DNA of 9,658 nucleotides from an uncultured Bdellovibrionales bacterium (lineage in GTDB: Bacteria; Bdellovibrionota; Bdellovibrionia; Bdellovibrionales; JAMPXM01). Under the pieces are notes generated by a model that saw only the letters and a program-made list of their open reading frames with translations, was not told the origin of the DNA and did no database searches. Shown in pieces: positions 5,635-9,658 of this stretch (position 1 is its first letter; every line of letters begins with the position of its first letter). The stretch spans positions 1 through 9,658 of the forward strand of contig CALBDW010000133.1 of the NCBI GenBank assembly GCA_937927435.1, in the 5' to 3' direction. The position numbers were made by a program, and so were the translations under genes.

Positions 5635-7509
5635 GTGCGGTCCGGCCATTTCTCGGATGCATTCATCGAAAAGGTTCGTGAAGCCAACGACCTTGTCGAG
5701 ATCATCGGCCAATATACGGAGTTGAAGGGGAACGGACACCGTTTGATGGGCCGCTGTCCCTTCCCCGATCATCACGATAAGACGCCGAGCTTTTCCGTCT
5801 CCAGCGATAGCCAGCTTTATTACTGTTACGGCTGCAAAAAGGGCGGGAACGTCTTTACGTTCCTCGAGACCTTTAACGGAATGTCGTTCCCCGAGGCTGT
5901 CGAGTTTCTCGCTCGGCGGGCGTCGATTCCGCTTCCCGAAAAAGCCGATCCGAAAGAAGCTGCAAGAAACGCACAAGCGCGAGAAAAGAAAGACCTGTTA
6001 CTTAGGATCAATAAGCTCGCCGCGGTTTTTTATCATCAGAATTTCAAATCGTTGCCTGAAAGCCATCCGGCTCGTGTCTATGCACAAGAGCGGGGAATCA
6101 CCGACGAGATTGTCGAAAAGTTCCGAATCGGTTATTCGCCCGCGGAATGGCAGGGGGTGACGAATCTCCTAAAGGGGAAGAAGGCTCCGCTCGCTCTTGC
6201 GGAAACCCTCGGTCTTGTAAAGCCGAAACGGAACGCGAAGCCGGAGGATTCGCACTTTGATATCTTCCGGGACCGTTTGATGTTCCCGATTTTTTCCGCT
6301 GTCGGTGACGTGATCGGTTTCGGGGGACGCACCCTCGATCCCGAAGGCCTTCCGAAATATTTGAACTCGTCCGATTCCCCGGTTTTCAATAAGTCGCGTG
6401 TCCTTTACGGGCTCCACGAAACGGGGAAATTCATTCGGGCCGCCGACCAGGCGATCGTCGTCGAAGGCTATATGGATGCGATCGCGCTTTACCGCGCCGG
6501 CATCCAGAATGTCGTCGCTATTCTCGGAACGGCCTTCACCCCGGATCATGCGAAGATTCTTAAGCGGTACACGCAAAACGTCGTCATGTTGCTTGACGGG
6601 GACGAAGCCGGTTTGAACGGTGCCGAGCGCAGCCTGCCGATTCTGCTGGAGGCGGGCTTGATGCCGAAGGGCTTCGCGCTTCCCGACAAAATGGACCCCG
6701 ACGATTTCGTCAAATCGCGCGGCGTGGACGAATTGAAAGAGGAAGTCGCCCGCGCGCCCGAGCTCTTTTCGCTTCTTCTCACGCGCCGGTGGATGGCTGA
6801 TTATCATGGCACGCCGTCGGAAAAAGTCCGGGTCGTAGAAGAGGCGGCCGTTGCGCTCTCGCGAGCTGGGAATCGTCAGTTACTCGAGCTTTATATCCTC
6901 GAACTGGCCCGCCAACTGGATGTCGAGGTCGGCTGGGTCAGGCGTGCCCTGACCAATGCGACCTCGAACGCTCGCCCGCCGGCGATGCCCAAAGCGGGAA
7001 CCGCGGTGCCGGAAAATGTACAGCGCCCGTCGGTGAATGCCAGCCCGGAGCGGATCCATCTTAAGGGGGCTCCCAAGGACGAGGTCTTCGTGATGAGCCT
7101 CCTCCTCCACCATGAGGAGCTTTTGCGCCAGCTGATCGAGGCAGGGTCGGATGAGGTATTAGAAATTCTCACGTTTGACGGGGTTCGGCTCGTGCTCCGG
7201 ATGGCCGTTGAGCGTTATCTGAATCGCCCGGAGGCCTTTAAGGATCTCGCTTCTTCGCTTGCCACCCATGTCGATGAGCCTGCCCTTCTCAGTGTGGTGC
7301 TGGGAACGCCTGCGGCCCCGGGCGCCGAGGATTCGGCTCAGGCCGCCCAAAGGCTTTTGGCCGATTATTTGAATGCGCTTCGGCTCAAAGCTCTTAAGAA
7401 CCAGGGCAAAGCCCTTTTGAACCAGTTGAAGGAGCGCCCAAGCCAGGAGGCCCTGGAACAGTTTATGAATATACAAAGGCATCGACTGGGGCTGGCACGG
7501 GATAGCTGA
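5635..7509 (+). CDS. dnaG: DNA primase DnaG
   Basis: DnaG makes the RNA primers for lagging-strand and restart synthesis, working with the replicative helicase DnaB. The 624-residue protein has all three modules. The N-terminal CHC2-type zinc ribbon uses C41, H46, C64 and C67 in CPFPDHHDKTPSFSV...YYCYGCKKGGN. The catalytic core carries FRDRLMFPIF (211-220), PKYLNSSDSPVFNKS (240-254), and the Toprim acidic residues in VEGYMD (E278, D281) and LLDGDEAG (D321, D323). A Pro/Ala/Asn-rich linker (441-475) leads to a divergent helicase-binding C-terminus (about 480-624). The first zinc Cys-His spacing is two residues longer than the common CPFH form. The start is GTG at 5635 with GGAGG (5623-5627) at 7 bases; no closer ATG exists. 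It ends at TGA (7507-7509) at a normal family length. Confidence 0.97.
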   Translation: MRSGHFSDAFIEKVREANDLVEIIGQYTELKGNGHRLMGRCPFPDHHDKTPSFSVSSDSQLYYCYGCKKGGNVFTFLETFNGMSFPEAVEFLARRASIPLPEKADPKEAARNAQAREKKDLLLRINKLAAVFYHQNFKSLPESHPARVYAQERGITDEIVEKFRIGYSPAEWQGVTNLLKGKKAPLALAETLGLVKPKRNAKPEDSHFDIFRDRLMFPIFSAVGDVIGFGGRTLDPEGLPKYLNSSDSPVFNKSRVLYGLHETGKFIRAADQAIVVEGYMDAIALYRAGIQNVVAILGTAFTPDHAKILKRYTQNVVMLLDGDEAGLNGAERSLPILLEAGLMPKGFALPDKMDPDDFVKSRGVDELKEEVARAPELFSLLLTRRWMADYHGTPSEKVRVVEEAAVALSRAGNRQLLELYILELARQLDVEVGWVRRALTNATSNARPPAMPKAGTAVPENVQRPSVNASPERIHLKGAPKDEVFVMSLLLHHEELLRQLIEAGSDEVLEILTFDGVRLVLRMAVERYLNRPEAFKDLASSLATHVDEPALLSVVLGTPAAPGAEDSAQAAQRLLADYLNALRLKALKNQGKALLNQLKERPSQEALEQFMNIQRHRLGLARDS

Positions 7510-7562
7510 GGCCTAGGGTATAAAGAGGTTGCAGGCCTACGATTCGACGGGCTGTGGCAAGA

Positions 7563-7607
7563 TTTCTAGAAGGGGGAAGAATGCCTCGGAGATTCGCCCC
7601 CTAGAAA
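7563..7607 (+). other. Long stem-loop downstream of dnaG
   Basis: TTTCTAG (7563-7569) pairs with CTAGAAA (7601-7607). After a two-base bulge, GGGG (7572-7575) pairs with CCCC (7597-7600), and GAA (7576-7578) can pair with TTC (7593-7595). That makes about 14 pairs with a loop of about 14 bases. No T tract follows, so it is not a standard intrinsic terminator; it may protect or mark the dnaG 3' end or be part of the rpoD leader. Confidence 0.5.
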
Positions 7608-7612
7608 AGTCG

Positions 7613-7636
7613 AAGATAGACAATATCTTAGTGTCT
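7613..7636 (+). other. Overlapping alternative hairpins
   Basis: AAGATA (7613-7618) pairs perfectly with TATCTT (7624-7629) over a 5-base loop. Alternatively AGACA (7618-7622) pairs with TGTCT (7632-7636). The two structures are mutually exclusive. This is a sequence observation only; both stems are short and AT-rich. Confidence 0.3.
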
Positions 7637-7673
7637 CTGCTAACCTAACTGCTTCGTTGAAGTCTCTAAAATA

Positions 7674-7699
7674 ACGGCGCCTTTTGGGTAAGGCGTCGT
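7674..7699 (+). other. 10-bp hairpin in the dnaG-rpoD gap
   Basis: ACGGCGCCTT (7674-7683) pairs with AAGGCGTCGT (7690-7699) along its full length with one G-U pair, around the loop TTGGGT. The base after the stem is G and no T run follows directly, although a TTTTT occurs at 7722-7726. Possible roles are RNA processing, a leader element or weak termination. Confidence 0.5.
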
Positions 7700-7810
7700 G
7701 TAAGTGAGGCCGCTTGGTCGATTTTTGGGGAGCCATTACGGGTGCAAACTGCCAAACTTGGGTGCACTGTTTTTTCTGCCAGACTCCGTTCTCCGAGGCC
7801 CACTTATCAG

Positions 7811-7840
7811 GCTTTCCGGCCGTTCGGGCTGAAGGAAAGC
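7811..7840 (+). other. Stem-loop in the presumed rpoD leader
   Basis: GCTTTCC (7811-7817) pairs perfectly with GGAAAGC (7834-7840). Inside, GCC (7819-7821) can pair with GGC (7827-7829) around GTTCG, leaving a small asymmetric internal loop. It ends 108 bases before the rpoD start and has no T tract on either strand, so a regulatory or stability element fits better than a terminator. Confidence 0.45.
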
Positions 7841-7948
7841 ATGGAACAAAAAGTGAATGCGGAATCAATGAAACGAAACGACGAGGGCCATTGGTGCGTG
7901 TGAGGAACGCGAACCGAAGACCCTTGCATGTTTTGGGAGATTAACCGG

Positions 7949-9631
7949 ATGGCAAATAGCACGCAAGACAGACAGAGCTCGGCAACAAGCGAAATGTCGC
8001 TCGCGGAGCAGCAGAACCTCATCAAAGAGGAAATCCAGCGCTTTATTAAAATGGCGCGGGATAAGGGTTACCTCACGATCGAGGAAATCAACGATCTTTT
8101 GCCGGCGGAGATTGTCGCGCCCTCCGTTTTGGACTCGCTCATGCAAGCGCTCGAGGTGAACGGCGTCATCATCACCGAACATTCTTCTTCGAAGAAAGAC
8201 GACGCCGACGAGTCGGGGACGTTCCTTTCGGATCCTGATAAAGAAATCGAAGATGAAGAAGATGAAGACGAACAGCTGGACGAAGAGGATGTCCGGGGCA
8301 ACGACCCTGTGCGCCTCTATCTCCGCAAGATGGGTAGCGTCTCCCTCCTGACTCGCGAGGGTGAAGTCGAGATCGCTCGCCGTATTGAAAAAGGCGAACG
8401 CGAGATCGTGAAGGCGATTCTCCTTTCGCCGATCGGTACGCATGAAATTATCCAGCTCGGCGAGCGCCTGGATCAAGGCCGGATCAAAGTGAAAGCAATC
8501 TTCCGCGGTCTTGAAGACGAGGACACCCAATACGACGAACAAGAATACGTCGAGAAGATCCACCAACTGATCGGTGAAGTTAAGAAGTACCAGAAGAAAG
8601 CTCAGAAGTATTTCGAGATTCTGCGCGACGAGAACCTCAACCCGAAAGTGAAGGCGGATACCGAGAAGGCGTTGATGGATCTCGTTAACGAAGTGATGGC
8701 GAACTTTGAGAGCATCAACTTCAACCGCAAAACGATCAACCGCATCGTCATCAAGTTCAAGAACCTCGTGAACCGCATGACTCTTTTAAGAAAGCGGGTG
8801 CGCGAGGGTCTCGAAAAGACGTTCTCGAAAGACCTCGAGTCGCTGGCGGCCCGCTACAAACTCGTAGAAAGTAACGAGAAAGAGTTGGCCAAGATGACTC
8901 GCGATACGGGCCTGACGTTCCAGAAGTTCCGTCAATACTATTTGCAGGCTGTCGACGCCGAGAAGCGGTTGAAGCGCCTTGCTGAAGAAACCGAAATGAA
9001 CTTCAACTGGATCCGCGACACTTACACCGCGATCTGGAAAGGTGAGCGCGAGGCCGACGCAGCGAAAGCCGAACTCGTCGAAGCGAACCTCCGTCTCGTG
9101 GTGTCGATTGCGAAGAAGTACACCAACCGTGGTCTCCAGTTCCTCGACCTTATCCAAGAGGGCAACATCGGCCTTATGAAGGCGGTCGACAAGTTCGAAT
9201 ACCGCCGCGGTTACAAGTTCTCGACCTACGCGACGTGGTGGATCCGTCAGGCCATTACTCGCGCGATCGCCGACCAGGCTCGCACGATCCGGATCCCGGT
9301 TCACATGATCGAGACGATCAACAAGCTTGTCCGTACTTCGCGTTACCTCGTTCAGGAGCTCGGCCGCGAACCGCTGCCTGAGGAAATTGCCGAGAAAATG
9401 GACATGCCGGTCGACAAAGTCCGCAAGGTTCTCAAGATCGCGAAAGAGCCGATCTCTCTCGAAACTCCGGTGGGTGAAGAAGAAGATTCACACCTTGGCG
9501 ATTTCATCGAAGACAAGAAGGTCATCAATCCTTCTGACGCGATCGTCAGCCTGAACCTCGCTGAGCAAACTCGCCGGGTTCTTGCGACACTTACGCCTCG
9601 TGAGGAAAAGGTCCTCCGTATGCGCTTCTGA
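7949..9631 (+). CDS. rpoD: Principal sigma factor RpoD (sigma-70), frame ends at an unexpected TGA
   Basis: RpoD directs RNA polymerase to housekeeping promoters. The visible frame encodes 560 residues: region 1.1 (about 17-95), an acidic stretch (99-114, EDEEDEDEQLDEED), region 1.2 (NDPVRLYLRKMGSVSLLTRE, 118-137), a long non-conserved insert of the primary-sigma type (about 150-370), region 2 with NLRLVVSIAKKYTNRGLQFLD (from 380) and YKFSTYATWWIRQAITRAI for -10 recognition (422-440), region 3 (about 451-530), and the start of region 4 (LTPREEKVLRMRF, 548-560). It then meets TGA at 9629-9631 where the family continues with Gly-Ile, and the same frame continues to the window edge with family sequence. 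ATG 7949 is chosen because GGGAGA (7935-7940) lies 8 bases upstream; an ATG at 7928 adds seven residues but has no good ribosome binding site. Confidence 0.95.
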   Translation: MANSTQDRQSSATSEMSLAEQQNLIKEEIQRFIKMARDKGYLTIEEINDLLPAEIVAPSVLDSLMQALEVNGVIITEHSSSKKDDADESGTFLSDPDKEIEDEEDEDEQLDEEDVRGNDPVRLYLRKMGSVSLLTREGEVEIARRIEKGEREIVKAILLSPIGTHEIIQLGERLDQGRIKVKAIFRGLEDEDTQYDEQEYVEKIHQLIGEVKKYQKKAQKYFEILRDENLNPKVKADTEKALMDLVNEVMANFESINFNRKTINRIVIKFKNLVNRMTLLRKRVREGLEKTFSKDLESLAARYKLVESNEKELAKMTRDTGLTFQKFRQYYLQAVDAEKRLKRLAEETEMNFNWIRDTYTAIWKGEREADAAKAELVEANLRLVVSIAKKYTNRGLQFLDLIQEGNIGLMKAVDKFEYRRGYKFSTYATWWIRQAITRAIADQARTIRIPVHMIETINKLVRTSRYLVQELGREPLPEEIAEKMDMPVDKVRKVLKIAKEPISLETPVGEEEDSHLGDFIEDKKVINPSDAIVSLNLAEQTRRVLATLTPREEKVLRMRF

Positions 9632-9658
9632 ATCGGTGAAGAAAGCGATCACACGCTC
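9632..9658 (+). pseudogene. rpoD: In-frame continuation of rpoD beyond the TGA (partial, runs off the window)
   Basis: The 27 bases after the TGA, in the rpoD frame, encode I-G-E-E-S-D-H-T-L. This is the expected family sequence between the RMRFG and EEVG parts of region 4. The frame is unbroken, so the interruption is a substitution and not an indel. The rest of region 4.2, including the helix-turn-helix for the -35 element, should lie to the right of the window. Whether this is a disrupted gene, a sequence error or a recoded codon cannot be decided here. Confidence 0.7.

Larger units (their letters stand above)
7510..7948. other. Structured dnaG-rpoD intergenic region
   Basis: This 439-base gap holds no gene I can support. 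It contains a string of stem-loops (7563-7607, 7613-7629, 7674-7699, 7811-7840), a -10-like TATAAA at 7519-7524 without a recognisable -35, a repeated AGGCCTA (7509-7515 and 7533-7539), and a T6 run (7770-7775). It probably carries the rpoD promoter(s) and a long 5' leader, and possibly a small RNA. I did not recognise a known RNA family. A 76-codon open frame from TTG 7714 is rich in rare codons and Cys/Trp and is not convincing. Confidence 0.6.

Noticed and set aside
7493..7508. Possible sigma-54 promoter: TGGCAC near the end of dnaG
   Set aside because: The -24 half looks good, but the -12 half at the fixed spacing reads AGCT where TTGC is expected; the GC is off by one base.
7714..7944. 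76-codon open frame between dnaG and rpoD with a CFFC motif
   Set aside because: It starts at TTG, uses many rare codons (AGA, AGG, CGA, GGA), has an unusual Cys/Trp content and overlaps the predicted leader hairpin; no family resemblance.
9629..9658. Selenocysteine insertion at the rpoD TGA
   Set aside because: The position is a conserved Gly and never a Cys, and the short downstream sequence shows no obvious SECIS-like hairpin, although it is cut by the window edge.

Overview
This window reads as a chromosomal housekeeping locus of a moderately GC-rich Gram-negative bacterium. The core gene order rpsU - yqeY - dnaG - rpoD is the macromolecular-synthesis cluster known from many Proteobacteria and related phyla. 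The style of the proteins (a primase with a CPFPDH zinc motif, a secreted beta-rich protein with no recognised family, an orphan PaaK/LuxE-like adenylating enzyme) suggests a Bdellovibrionota or other deltaproteobacterial-type lineage. That placement is inference; no search was possible.

Layout. A tRNA-Ser(GGA) lies on the minus strand (95-185). After a gene-poor stretch comes an ANL-superfamily adenylate-forming enzyme on the plus strand (527-2053), with a sigma-70-like promoter and a 12-bp palindrome just upstream. serS follows on the same strand (2158-3423). It converges, with only 13 bp between, on a minus-strand gene for a secreted protein with an internally duplicated Cys-paired domain (3437-4165). 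That gene sits 59 bp downstream of tadA (4225-4692, minus, GTG start). tadA and rpsU (4842-5042, TTG start) are divergent, and their predicted promoters share the same -35 bases. rpsU ends at a strong intrinsic terminator. yqeY and dnaG follow (37 bp apart, dnaG from GTG). A 439-base intergenic region rich in stem-loops comes next, then rpoD (from 7949), which runs to the right edge.

Functionally most of the window serves information transfer: charging of tRNA-Ser next to a tRNA-Ser gene, wobble inosine formation by TadA, ribosomal protein S21, the replication primase and the principal sigma factor. No mobile element, CRISPR array or defence system is visible.

The strongest anomaly is at the right edge. 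rpoD is interrupted by an in-frame TGA (9629-9631) exactly where the family has the near-invariant Gly of the region-4 RFGI motif. The same frame continues after it with I-G-E-E-S-D-H-T-L, a perfect family continuation. A one-base change (GGA to TGA) explains it. It could be a sequencing error, a real nonsense mutation, or recoding. The TGA stop of dnaG and the lack of internal TGA in the other genes argue against genome-wide recoding. The other points of interest are regulatory architecture (the shared -35 region, operator-like repeats, leader hairpins) and the duplicated secreted protein.
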